Origin: Siderastrea siderea
Lineage: Eukaryota; Cnidaria; Anthozoa; Scleractinia; Rhizangiidae
Assembly (NCBI GenBank): GCA_964030785.1
Contig: OZ034973.1
Location: 1,384,132 to 1,448,131, forward strand
Direction: 5' to 3'
Length of the DNA stretch: 64,000 nucleotides
The position numbers and the translations under genes are program-made. A model generated the notes under the pieces. That model saw only the letters and a list, made by a program, of their open reading frames with translations. It was not told the DNA's origin and did not search any database. Shown here piece by piece: positions 22,701-32,770 of this stretch. Numbering within the stretch: position 1 is the first letter of the stretch; each line of letters starts with the position of its first letter.

Positions 22701-25700
22701 TAAATACTCTTGGCGGGTTTCGATGCATGTGTCCCGCAGGATTTAAAGGCCAACTGTGTGAGCTAGGTAAATAGTGTGTGGGGTAAATAACTTGACCTTT
22801 ACTCTGTAAATGTGTGCAAATTGCTATCCATTGCTGTACGCACGCACAAATGGCAATACCGTGTGGCACTAATTTTTGCGGTTTTTTACAATCCGCAAAA
22901 ACACGTTCCTGCGAAAAAAATTTCCCGCAAGAACTTGCTCCGCAAAAATTTACTCCATAGCGATCGCCTTTTACATCTAATGTAAAATCATTTTTGTGGC
23001 CGGTTACTTGAATCGTTTCTTTCGTTTGAGAAACAAAACGAAATTACAAATGAAACGATGAAATTACAGTCGGTCCACTACAAGTATTTAGCTGTTGAAA
23101 GCTTTAAGAAGGTAGTCTATTATTTAACTGAAAACATGTTATACATCTTCATGTTGTTCACCCAGGAGCCCATGTTCACTGCATTCGATTGTTTGTACTT
23201 AAAAAATAATTATAATTGTAATTCCAAATAGAAGGCAACTTTTTGACAATCGCAAAAATTAATTCCCAGCTAGAAAAATCTGTTTTTCCCAATCGCAATA
23301 ATTGGCTCCCGTAAAACACAAAAAATTGCCCATTCGCAAAATTAAACTCCCGCAAAATTTTAGTGCTAACACGGTAATCCACTGATTTACTTTGTTCCAG
23401 ATCTTGATGAATGCACAGGAAAGCCATGCAAGAATGGAGCCACATGTGCAAATACTGTTGGCGGGTTCCAATGCAAGTGTCCCGCGGGATTTAAGGGCCA
23501 ACTGTGTGAGACAGGTAGGGGACGTATGAATTCAAAACGCCCTGTGGAAAGATCGTGACGGCTCTAAACATACGTACGAAATTTGTTCAAGTACTGTTGT
23601 ACCGTTTTAGAGGATACTGAAAGCAAGCTTGCCAATCGGGCTCAACAACTCCCCTACGTTATTTTAACGTTTAAGAACACGATTAGGCGAAAACATGATG
23701 AAGTACTGCCGGGTAATCATTACCTGTAGTAAGACAACCGGGTAATATTTGAAGCTACAATAACCCACAACCAACGACCAAGTAAGATGCCATTTACAAC
23801 ATTCGTCCGTTTTTCACTGTAAGTGTATGTGTAAGTTTCAGCTTTAGTATGGTCCTAGGAACTTCTTAAACCTCTGACTGTTTTAAACCGGTTTTGTTTA
23901 GATGAAGATGAATGCACGAAGAGTCCATGCAAAAACAGAGGAACCTGTGTGAACACTCATGGAAGCTTTAAATGTTTATGTCGTGAGGGTTTTCACGGCA
24001 ATCTCTGTGAACAAGGTACTTTGTGACCATTATGCCAGTGACATATCGTTAACCTGGTATTTTTCATAAAACAGTGATACCAATTGCAAGTCACTGATTT
24101 TACCTCTTTTTGAAACTTCGATTCCCTTGCCTTTCGTCTAGATTATTTAATTAATATTCACGGAAAAAATCTCTGAATGAAATGATGACGGCCATCGCAG
24201 ACCCTGAAAAAAGTCAGGCTTGAACGGGTAAAAAATGTTGGCCAAAGAGAGATTTTTCACACCTCGCTCGCCAAGGGGCGGACGTAAACAGGAAAACAAA
24301 GTCTCAAATTAAAAAAGCCTCTGGGGATGCCGAAGCCGACATAAGGCTCGACAAATACGGAGTGTTTTCATATCAGTTTTAATTATGCTCATCCTGTGTA
24401 GTTGTAGATGCTTGTCAAAGCAGTCCTTGTCTAAATGGGGGCAGCTGTCTCAGAAATGGAAATGGCTTTAAATGCAACTGCGTGAAAGGGTTCATCGGAA
24501 TACGATGCGAAAAAGGTAAGAAAACATTCCAAACAGAATTCAGCGTGTAAAACAATCCTGCGAGTAAGACCCAACTTAATACAGGAGTGGCAACTTAACA
24601 CATGAGGATCTAAGTTCCCATGATGTGGCTTGCGTACAGGGTAATATGTTATAAAGCGAGTGGTTCTCACAATATAACACAGTCAAGGACGCAAGAAGGT
24701 TTATTTATTAACTTCACTATCCCATGAAAGTGCAGGTAAAATTGACTTTTTGCTGAACACTGGGCTCCTTCATTTGTTATTTTTAACTTTCTTTCCGCAG
24801 ATTTTGACGAGTGTTTGAGGAGCCCATGTTTTAATAGCGCCACGTGTGTTAACACCTTCGGAAGCTTTAAGTGCTTCTGTCGCGCAGGATTTAAAGGGAA
24901 ACTTTGCGAACAAGGTAATTTTAAAATGTATCTACAAAATTGGCATCCTAAGGGAATAGAAGTTGATGTTTCACGATGCTTGCCAGTTTTGCATTTTTCT
25001 TTCTTTTTTTTATTGCAGACGTGGACGAATGTACCTTAGTGCGATGTCAGAATCATGGAACTTGTGTGAACACTGTAGGCTCCTTTAAATGTCAGTGTAA
25101 ACCTGGATTCACTGGTCCACTATGTGAAAATGAAGGTACGGGATACAATCACTTAGGCTACGTTTACACGGGACCAGTCCGGAACCGTTCCGAACCGGAC
25201 CGGACCGGATCGGCTTCTGTTTACACGGAACCGTGTGGAACCGATCCAGGTGTTTACACCGGACTGTTCTGGAACCGGTCCGGATCGGATCCGATACTGG
25301 ACCTGCAAAACAGCAGGTCCAGTTTTGGATCCGTTCCGGACCGGTTCCAGAACGGTCCCGTGTAAACAAAAGGCCTATCCGGTCCGAAAATCGGACCGGA
25401 TCCGTTCCGGACCGGTCCCGTGTAAACATAGCCTTAAATCATGTTTGTGTGTATGCTTAACAAATTTCAAATCAAGACGGCTATTCAGAAGTCATCTTCC
25501 CCACTACAATAGACTACATCGTAGAGAGGGGCCAACCTCGTTCCCATTGTCTTTCGCAATCCAACATGGCGGCGGGTCGGGCGCGAGTCGTCGTCTATGC
25601 CAAAGACCACGGGAACGAGATTGGAGACGTCTAGGTCTTTCAACAGCATAATACCATCACGATAGCGTCAACGAAGGCAGTCGAAAAACACCTTAGGGAA

Positions 25701-28700
25701 ACTGGCAACGCTATCAATATTGACAACACTAGAATTAAATCGCCAAAGGACAACGGAGATTCAGTGCTAGGCTCTCTTCCTCAACCGAGATTGTGGATTC
25801 GACCTTCCAGCGGTTTACCTAGACATTTTGTTTCAGGAGTGAACATTTATCACTTAAGGTGTCTGAATACAGTTTGCGCGCGCTCTCATTCTCGTTCCCA
25901 GAGCCTACGATCTGTTTTGTCAGCGGTGGGATCGTAGGGCTCTGGTATCAGCCATTACCGAATGTCGTGAAATTCACGACATCCGGTAGCGCATCTCCAA
26001 TTCGTTAAGGTGCTATTGCGCCTGCTCCGTTCTCGTCCGTGGAGCTCTGGGCATGACAATTCTGACAACAACTGAGAAATTTGAATTCCTATCGCTCGAG
26101 TCGTGGTGCTTTATGGATCGACTAAAAGCTGTTCGGGACCCTCTTAATCTCCTGTAATTAGCGGAAAACCTGCTTTGAAAGGAACAAACTTAAGAAGCTG
26201 CTTTTCGTGCCGTAGTTGTTCAGAAGAACGATTGTCCCTGCATTTTGCTCACGGGTTTTGGATTTGTATCTTGCCTGATTAAAGGTATAATATTATTGCA
26301 TTTGCGTTATATTGAATTGTACAGTTATTTTATTACATTCGTCTGGTTTCTGTTGTATGAGAATGTCAACTGTGTACTTATCGTTTCGCCATCCCTAAAC
26401 GCTATACTGTATTACGTTTCACCCCATCGGAAATTTCCAGAAGCATTTGGCGCCCAAGTTTTTAAACATCGACATCAAGAGGTCATTACAAAAGTTGATG
26501 TGACAAGCTTTAGTTTTGTAGAAATTGCTGTAGCGAGGAAACAATCGCTGGCATTTAGCGACAATCTCAACACTTTGAATTTAAAATTTGGTCGCTTAAT
26601 CTGCCCTAAGCCGCATTCTTTGCGTGGAAATTGATCAAGTCAATATATTAATTAATGCCCTGATTAATTCAATCGGAAATAAAACGTTATGCGTGGAAGC
26701 CAAAACATTTTAACGTTATTGCGCATACAGTTTGAATCGGCCAATCAAAAAAGATTAATTTTTGGCCGTTACCAGAGCTACAAGAGGCGTCATTTAAAAA
26801 AAGCCGCGTAGCTCTGGGGACGAGAATGCGCGCGCTCTTCGATTTGTACTGCTGACGTGAATAAGCGCGCGCACAAGGCTTTGAAAAAAAACAAACATGG
26901 CGCCTGTACAGCGATCATTTCATTTTGTTCAGTGAAGATTGTGCAAGTGTTTTTTCCGTCATAACAATCAAACAGTTTGTTATGTGTCTAAAACTTTTTT
27001 TTTCAATGTATTAAAGGTAATACTATTGGAAAATACCCTGCCTTTCTGGGATTGTTTGTGTGAATCGAGAAAGATCGAGAATCCTGTCAAATGCAGCGCA
27101 TGCGCAGTTGACCAGAAAATTGTGACTGCACGATTTAGTGAAAATGCACTGATTTCCACAGAACCGCTTGTTAGAATTTCACGAAATTTGGTAGAATAAT
27201 AGTTCAGAACACGCTTAACTCGCCTGTAAACAAAAACTGAAATCTGACAGAGGACACATTCAGAAAAACACAAAATAACGGAAGATCTCTCTGTCAAAAT
27301 TTCACGATACCAGTGTCAATAGGCCAGTATCGTTCTTAGTTTTCTGGAGACAAATGATGGAAAAAACTTAACGACTGGATTGTCTGAAAATAAGTCAAAC
27401 CCATTATTCAATGCTGGTTTACTACCAGCTGTGTTGCCATGGTAACGATACGTAGTCCAATAAAACCTATCAAAAAACAGTCTTTTTTAGTTGAACTTGC
27501 ACCTTGCTAATTTTGGCTGCCCAACTGCTAGTGGTTTGAAAATAACGATGAATAACGCATAGGTACAAAAAAAACTCTGTTCGAGATTTGAGATTCTGAA
27601 AAGGAAACATTCTCACAAATAATTTATTATTATATGTTGTTATTAACTTTCCTAGAGAGTGGTTGCCAGATGAAGCCCTGTAAAAACAATGGAACATGTA
27701 TTGACACGCATTCCACTAAGTACAAGTGTCTCTGCTCTCCTGGATACACTGGCACAGAATGTGAACAAGGTACTGCACTCTCTAAAGGCAGACCCAACTG
27801 ATTTTCGTAATGAACGGGAGCTCTCCTAAGAAAACAGCTGTAATCATGCTTACCTTGAACGTGAATTGTCGCGAATTACCTATTTGCATTTTAAAACTCT
27901 TTTAAACTGTTTCTTGATACCCTACAATTTATCACCAGATATTGACGAGTGTGCTCAATTCAACCCATGTAAGAATGGGGCGAGCTGCATCAACCATCCA
28001 GGAGGATTTAAATGTGTGTGTCCAGTTGGTGTAACAGGAATGCTGTGTGATTCAGGTACAATTCAGTAATTTCAATGGCCAATAGTAGACTGTGCAAAGA
28101 AACACCTGTTTGTCTTGACTGTAAAACTTTAAAATGCGCTCTAAAACAATAAAAACAAGCAAAGAAACAAACAGTCAAAATCAATCGAGCCCAGATTTTT
28201 TCTCGCGCACTTTCAGACATCGATACCTCGCACACTTAGTTCCCACCTCGCGAGTGATAATCGCCTTTGGCATCCAGGATAAATCAATAGTGACTTAGTG
28301 CGTTTTCTAACTTTGCGCTTTGTTTTCCACTTTGCGCTCTGCAGGGCTACTTGGCGTCAGTTACGCGTTTTCCCGCGTTTGGCATCGCGGTTTTTCTGCG
28401 CCTGGCTGACTGGTTCCATGTTTTCCCGCGGCTGACACTGGTTGCATTTTTTTGCTTTAAGTTCTGATTGGTTGATTTCCTTGGTTTTGGGATTATCATA
28501 GACGTAAAATACCCATAACATTTTATTATTTACCCTACAGATGTAAATGAATGCCAAACTCCGATTTGTTTAAATGGCGGTACATGTGTGAATACGCAAG
28601 GGAGTTTTTACTGCATGTGCAAGAGTGGATATAGTGGAACACACTGTGAGAAAGGTTTGTGATATCTTTTTGCTTGGGACAAGAAGTTTTGTGTCTTTGA

Positions 28701-30647
28701 AAATGTAATGTAACGCACTTGCAGAACCCGGTCCTTAAACAGAAAATTATGTCTCCGATGGGACAATGAAAACTGGTTTGAAATCTAAAGGCTCGGATAA
28801 TCTTTTGAACTCTCCACCCCCCCCCCCCCCTCCTCACAAAAAAATAAAAATAGATAAATAAATTACAACTATTACCTCCGGGGCTATTCTGTGATCACAT
28901 GATCAATGCTTTTAGCAGGAGGCTGTTCCAAGCCTGGCATATACGACCTGGGTCTTATAATTGACGGAAGTGGAAGTGTGGGTAACTCAGGCTTCGTTCA
29001 GACCAAGCTGTTCCTTCTTAGACTGATTGACCAGTTCCACATCAGCTTTCAGACAACGCACTTTGGAATAATTGTTTACAGCGACAGAGCCAACTTAATC
29101 TGCAGATTCTCCGATCAGAATTACTACGGTTCTAAAATGTTGCTCAAGTGGACGATTCTGGGACTGGAGTTCCCGGATGGAGACACAAGAACAGACAGGG
29201 CGCTAAGGATGGCGGGAAGAAATTTGTACAGTAACATTGGAGGCGACAGAGATGGAGTGCCTAATGTGTTGGTGGTAATAACTGATGGTATTACTGCGCA
29301 TGGCAGTGAGCCTTACAAGGATGTTCTTAAGCCTTTGCAGGTACAGAGTACCAGAGAGGGTATAGTTAAATGTCAGGGGAAAAGTAGGAATATTACTGCA
29401 GGTGTATAATTAAGAGAAGTGTTGGCTTGTTACAGGCAGAAATGTCAGCAAACATCACTATTTAGGAAAAGATAGAATATTCAGCACGGTGCGAACGTCG
29501 GACAAGAATAAAATGTGAATCCCTGACGGGAATCGAATCCACAAGTCCATGACATTCCGTACACCGGTCGTACGCCCTGACCACTGAGCTACTGGGAGAC
29601 TTGTAGCGAGCAAGGTCATATCCATTTATCTACTGACCATATAGGTATCATTCCTGATCACAGCCGGGCGAGGAATGAAGGTATAGGTAATATCTTCATA
29701 GAGCATAGATATAGCCTTCTTTTTGCCAAGCAAGTACCATTAGAACCAGAAGCAATTTTACATGCGGACCTTTGGCTAGATCAGGATCAGCAATGAGCTT
29801 AAGAAACCAGATAAGTTAAGAAACAGAATTTTACAAACAGCTAAGGAGCGTGTCTTCCTTAATCTTGCCCTGATTCTTTCGGTTAGCCGGAACTAATGAA
29901 ACTAGCCTTCTTCAGGGCTTGGAGAGCTAAGTGAATGGCTTTGAATAGAGCCTGAATAGAAAAGCTCGTAGTCTAGGTTTTTGGCAAAAAAACATAGATC
30001 GCACAAATTTATGGGAAAAGGCATTTTGCGCTACCGCCATTTTGGTTTACAAAATTGTTTTTACAAGACCATTAAATGGCCTCGAACGGTTCACTCATTT
30101 TTTCAAACCACTATAGAATGCAGGCCACTTTTAATCAGATACCAAACAAGCAGCTTCCTCGTTTCATAACTGACTGCCGAACCACAGGCAGCCCAACTGC
30201 CGAACCGAACGAGCCACCCATCAGTTAACACGCATATTATCTGGTTCTTTACAAACACTGGCGAAACAAACGAGCTACAAAATACACAGACTCAGGACTT
30301 AACACACATATAATACGGTTTCCTTGGGTGTCCCTGCATTGTGTAGTTATTCCTTTATTAGTGTCTGTTTACAAATCATCCTTCTGAGTGATGAATATCA
30401 GAGGACGCCGCTTCTGAATGAGATACATATTTTCCGGCTCTGATAAAATCGTTGTAATAAATAACACTTGCGTATTACTTGGCAGGATCGTAAAGTCAAT
30501 ATCATCGCTGTTGGAATTGGCAATCACGTCAGCAGAGACGAGTTGATTGAGATTGCCATTGGAAGAAAAGAGCGGGTCATACAAGTTGACAAAATCCAGC
30601 ATCTTCATGCCTCGAATCTCACAGAAGCGATTCACAAGATTTGTTGA
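18317..30647 (+). CDS. Secreted WSC-like / 13x EGF / VWA protein gene (first exon not found)
   Basis: I assembled 17 coding exons with consistent phases: 18317-18485, 19485-19711, thirteen EGF exons between 20233 and 28654, then 28916-29340 and 30486-30647 (stop TGA at 30645-30647). They total 823 residues. The order is an N-terminal cysteine-rich module common in anthozoan secreted proteins, an array of 13 EGF domains and one VWA domain. The first exon seen is entered in phase 1, so an upstream exon with the start codon and signal peptide is missing. I could not identify it between 17 and 18.3 kb. The role is inferred to be an extracellular matrix or adhesive protein binding ligands through calcium-stabilised EGF domains and a metal-dependent VWA site. 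No function is established. An AATAAA at 30691 lies 44 bp past the stop. Confidence 0.88.
18720..19297 (+). mobile_element. 3' end of a CR1/L2-type non-LTR retrotransposon
   Basis: A frame ending at 18981 encodes [20 protein letters not shown] followed by [16 protein letters not shown]. This is the typical C-terminus of the reverse-transcriptase ORF of many CR1/L2-like elements. Downstream come a TTAG microsatellite (about 19000-19047), a small hairpin (TAGCACCCTG...CAGGGTGCTA at 19153-19178), AATAAA at 19194 and a terminal ATT microsatellite (19211-19297). The element is 5'-truncated and lies in the intron between the two WSC-like exons. Confidence 0.75.
19211..19297. repeat. ATT trinucleotide microsatellite
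   Basis: An ATT/TTA run with a few interruptions (ATC, ACT) forms the tail of the adjacent LINE fragment. Confidence 0.9.
20233..28654 (+). CDS. Thirteen single-exon EGF domains
   Basis: The exons are 20233-20349, 20471-20584, 21236-21349, 22265-22378, 22653-22766, 23401-23514, 23902-24015, 24402-24515, 24801-24914, 25019-25135, 27656-27769, 27939-28055 and 28541-28654. Each is 114 or 117 bp, phase 1-1, with six cysteines. Ten carry the calcium-binding start D-x-[DN]-E-C. EGF1 (QNEC), EGF8 (VVDAC) and EGF11 (ESGC) do not. Most also show the C-x-N-x(4)-F-x-C-x-C hydroxylation-type motif. EGF4, 5 and 6 are nearly identical to each other. EGF2 is nearly identical to EGF7 ([15 protein letters not shown]). 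Symmetric phase lets single exons be duplicated or skipped without a frameshift. Confidence 0.93.
21724..21897. mobile_element. 174-bp near-perfect foldback MITE with 9-bp target duplication
   Basis: The TIRs are TAGCCTGCGTAGCAGGCG and CGCCTGCTACGCAGGCTA. The whole element folds back around GGAACGCGTTCC near 21812. Perfect 9-bp duplications GTGACAGGA occur at 21715-21723 and 21898-21906. The structure fits a Mutator-like MITE. A related end (CTTGCTACGCAGGCTA) occurs near 17265-17280. It sits in the intron before EGF4. Confidence 0.85.
22413..22555 (-). mobile_element. LINE/SINE 3'-end insertion in the EGF4-EGF5 intron
   Basis: Comparison with the duplicated intron after EGF5 shows that about 140 bp is extra here. 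It begins with AAGTAAGTAAGTAAG and then AAACTTTATTTACGTG, the reverse complement of a retroposon 3' end with a tetranucleotide tail. The gap in the paralogous intron is the empty site. Confidence 0.6.
22857..23376. mobile_element. Tc1/mariner-like MITE with TA duplication, copy 1 (520 bp)
   Basis: The ends are TACCGTGTGGCACTAATTTT and, reverse-complemented from the right, TACCGTGTTAGCACTAAAAT. A second copy lies at 51475-52051. Many GCAAAAATT/CCGCAAAA motifs occur in both arms. The paralogous intron between EGF4 and EGF5 has the empty site GGCAATAATG where this copy reads GGCAATA[element]TAATC. That shows a TA target duplication. Confidence 0.8.
25156..25433. mobile_element. PIF/Harbinger-like MITE, 278 bp, TTA duplication
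   Basis: The TIRs are GGCTACGTTTACACGGGACC and GGTCCCGTGTAAACATAGCC, flanked by TTA on both sides (25153-25155, 25434-25436). The interior is a mosaic of inverted CCGGTCCGGAACCG-like repeats. The GG start and 3-bp TWA-type duplication are typical of PIF/Harbinger. It lies just after EGF10 in the large EGF10-EGF11 intron. Confidence 0.75.
25527..25630. repeat. Short inverted-repeat element
   Basis: Left CCAACCTCGTTCCCATTGTC and right GACCACGGGAACGAGATTGG are imperfect inverted repeats about 100 bp apart. A lone related end, CAACCTCGTTCCCAG, occurs at 50809. No target duplication was identified. Confidence 0.5.
25876..26836. mobile_element. Putative TIR element of about 960 bp in the EGF10-EGF11 intron
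   Basis: GCGCGCGCTCTCATTCTCGT at the left is mirrored by ACGAGAATGCGCGCGC at the right. The inversion continues through CCCAGAGC, and a second inner block has GCTCTGGTA. No target duplication or transposase frame was found, so the boundaries are approximate. The following stretch (26837-27655) shows nothing recognisable. Confidence 0.45.
28916..30647 (+). CDS. Two exons encoding the C-terminal VWA domain
   Basis: Exon 28916-29340 encodes [20 protein letters not shown]. This has the D-x-S-x-S of the MIDAS, with the MIDAS Thr in GDTRTDRAL and the Asp in VVITDG. Exon 30486-30647 continues [20 protein letters not shown] and ends HKIC-stop. Both junctions are phase 0. The acceptor at 28911-28918 is a tandem NAGNAG (tttagcag), so isoforms differing by one residue are possible. 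All MIDAS residues are present, so metal-dependent ligand binding is plausible. Confidence 0.9.
29510..29605 (-). mobile_element. tRNA-derived SINE fragment
   Basis: On the minus strand there is a pol III A-box-like TAGCTCAGTGGTCAGGGCG (around 29577-29595) and a B-box-like GGATTCGATTCCCG (29528-29541). This is a tRNA-like head without a well-paired acceptor stem. It lies in the intron between the two VWA exons. Confidence 0.55.
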
Positions 30648-30700
30648 GACCTTCTTATGAAGGTCTTTATGGTTCATACAGCGGTGATTAAATAAAAAGA
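30648..30700 (+). other. Short 3' UTR with AATAAA of the EGF/VWA gene
   Basis: AATAAA occurs at 30691-30696, 44 bp past the stop codon, and no competing frame is present. Transcription of this gene and the DCDC1-like gene converges across 30.7-32.7 kb. Confidence 0.6.
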
Positions 30701-31111
30701 GGGGTACAAACCTTAACACTAAATAACACGGGAAATCAGTTTGGACATTTAAATAATTCGGTTCTAGAAGACCCAGGCTTGTAAGAGAAACGAGCTGGTG
30801 AAACGCAACGGGCGTCGGAAAAGAGAACAAGAGTGGTAAAACATGACAGGCAACTCGCTAGACTGATTCTTGTAAAAAGACCAACGTGATTGAAAATCAG
30901 TTTACTGGGATGTAAACACGTTAAGAAATAAACAAGAGTTTACTTGCATTTTGTTTCCTTCCCACTTATTACTATAATTTATTGAAATGAGTCTGAAGAA
31001 GTCGTTAATTCCCAGCTAATTTTACTTATTTGTTCTTGCAGGTGCTATTCTTCTTCTTATTCTACCTTTATTTCCGATAAGGGTTTGAGAATACAGGACG
31101 AACTCACTTAA

Positions 31112-31504
31112 GGACGGTGCCTCCTTTTGTTACTGCGCATACGTTCTGCGCATCTCGGGATGTTTGGGTTTCTTAAGAATTTGTCCACTAATACAACAAT
31201 ATTTTTGCGCGGTTTATGACTATGTGGAAAAAGCAGATCTTAGCAAGGGCTATCAGAATCCAACATGAAAACTGGGGGTAACCACGCAATTTTAAGAGAT
31301 AATTGAGGTTAAATTTGGAAAGAAAGTGCCATACATTGTTTGTATTTTAACGCTTTTTTACAACTATGGTTGATTAATTATCTCTGAAAAATGCGTGGTT
31401 ACCCACATTTTTCTTTTTGAATTCCAATAACCCTTGCTAAGATCTACGTTTTCCCCATAGTCATAATTTTCGCAAAAATACCTCTGTATTAGGAGGCACC
31501 GTCC
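31112..31504. mobile_element. 393-bp TIR element with TTAA target duplication
   Basis: The TIRs are GGACGGTGCCTCC and GGAGGCACCGTCC, flanked by TTAA (31108-31111, 31505-31508). The arms stay inverted inward (CTTAGCAAGGG versus CCCTTGCTAAG, and GGTAACCACGCA versus TGCGTGGTTACC). A TTAA target fits piggyBac- or Kolobok-type non-autonomous elements. The remaining intergenic stretch 31510-32460 holds no gene I can support. Confidence 0.75.
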
Positions 31505-32464
31505 TTAAACTGCAATTTTCGTAAAGGCAAAGGAGGAAACAGTCTCAACTGAAAACTAAAATTTTAACCTTTAATACATCCTGAAATGGCAGTCGCAATC
31601 TCCAGCAATCTCGCGAACTTAAGGAGTATTTACAGTTTAAGTTATACAATGTTAGGAAATAAAAGCCCTTCACTTTGCGCAGAAGATAAACAAACAGTAC
31701 CTTACTCAGCAAATGAAATTTACAAAAACTCTATCTGACCCAACAGGAAAGAATCCTTCATGTAGACATGCTTAACTCGTAACACGTAAAACTACTCATA
31801 CAGTGGTAGCCTGCACGTAGTCTGGTATCTAGGCGCTTTCTCTTGCCTCGTTGTCCGCGCAAGGCCTGGGGTGGGATGGAGTGACGTCACCGCGCTTAAG
31901 TAGAATCCAGGCCTACACGAGTCGAACGCAAACGGACTGGACTGGCCTTGCACGATGACGTCTCGTATTTTCCTTTTGCCAAAGGAAGTAAGCGAAAGAC
32001 GTCTGCGCGCCGGCTGTGAAACTGCTTACAGGCACTCGCGACAGCAAACACTTTGAGAGAATAAAACATCTAAGAGAACTACAAAGTAGTACAAAACATA
32101 ACTTGTTTCACGTACTTTACTTCAGTCCACACACACAATGGGTATACAGTGGAATCACGCCCAGTATATATCGCCACACACAGTTTTGCAGAATGAAGTC
32201 AGGACGGGGAGAATTCCTCTTCGCATCTACTAAGCTTTTGTCCCAAAATCCACTATTTTCTCACATCTCTCACATTCACAGTGTATCAAACAGTCAGAAC
32301 TTCAATCAGTTAAAGTCTCAAAATAGACAGGTTTCCGAAACCTGTCCTTGAGTTTCCACTTTCAAGACTCCTGTACAACAGAAGATCTCCTGGTACAATA
32401 AATAATATATATTTTTCTGTTAAAATATATTAAATATCTTTTTAAAAGAAGACAAAGCTGTTTT

Positions 32465-32770
32465 GTTCAGACAGTGTCCTGTGACGGCTGGACACTGTTA
32501 ACTGACACCTGTCAATAATCAAATGCAATCACTTGCGTGATGAAATGAGATTCATAAATCATCAATAACACGTTGCACTCGATGAATTGACAACCGTTAA
32601 ATAAAGTGATGACTGGCTATGCTATAAACTGACATCTGTCATTCATCATCAACAACTTGACACTGGTAAAGTCACATTCGTCAATCATAAATGATGGCTG
32701 AAGCATCAGTCTAAGTGACACCTGTCAATCATTAGTGACGGCTGGACACTCGGTGAACTGACATCTGTCT
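32465..32770. repeat. Degenerate tandem repeat at the 3' end of the DCDC1-like gene
   Basis: Blocks such as GACGGCTGGACACT, AACTGACACCTGTCA and CAATCATYA recur about four times at irregular spacing. The array overlaps the last coding codons and stop (32732-32734) of the DCDC1-like gene, so its C-terminus and proximal 3' UTR derive from the repeat. Confidence 0.6.

Noticed and set aside
25109..25651. Frames through the CCGGTCCGG palindromic element (repetitive Arg/Pro/Gly/Ser)
   Set aside because: These are translations of a palindromic MITE, open on both strands because of its repeat composition.
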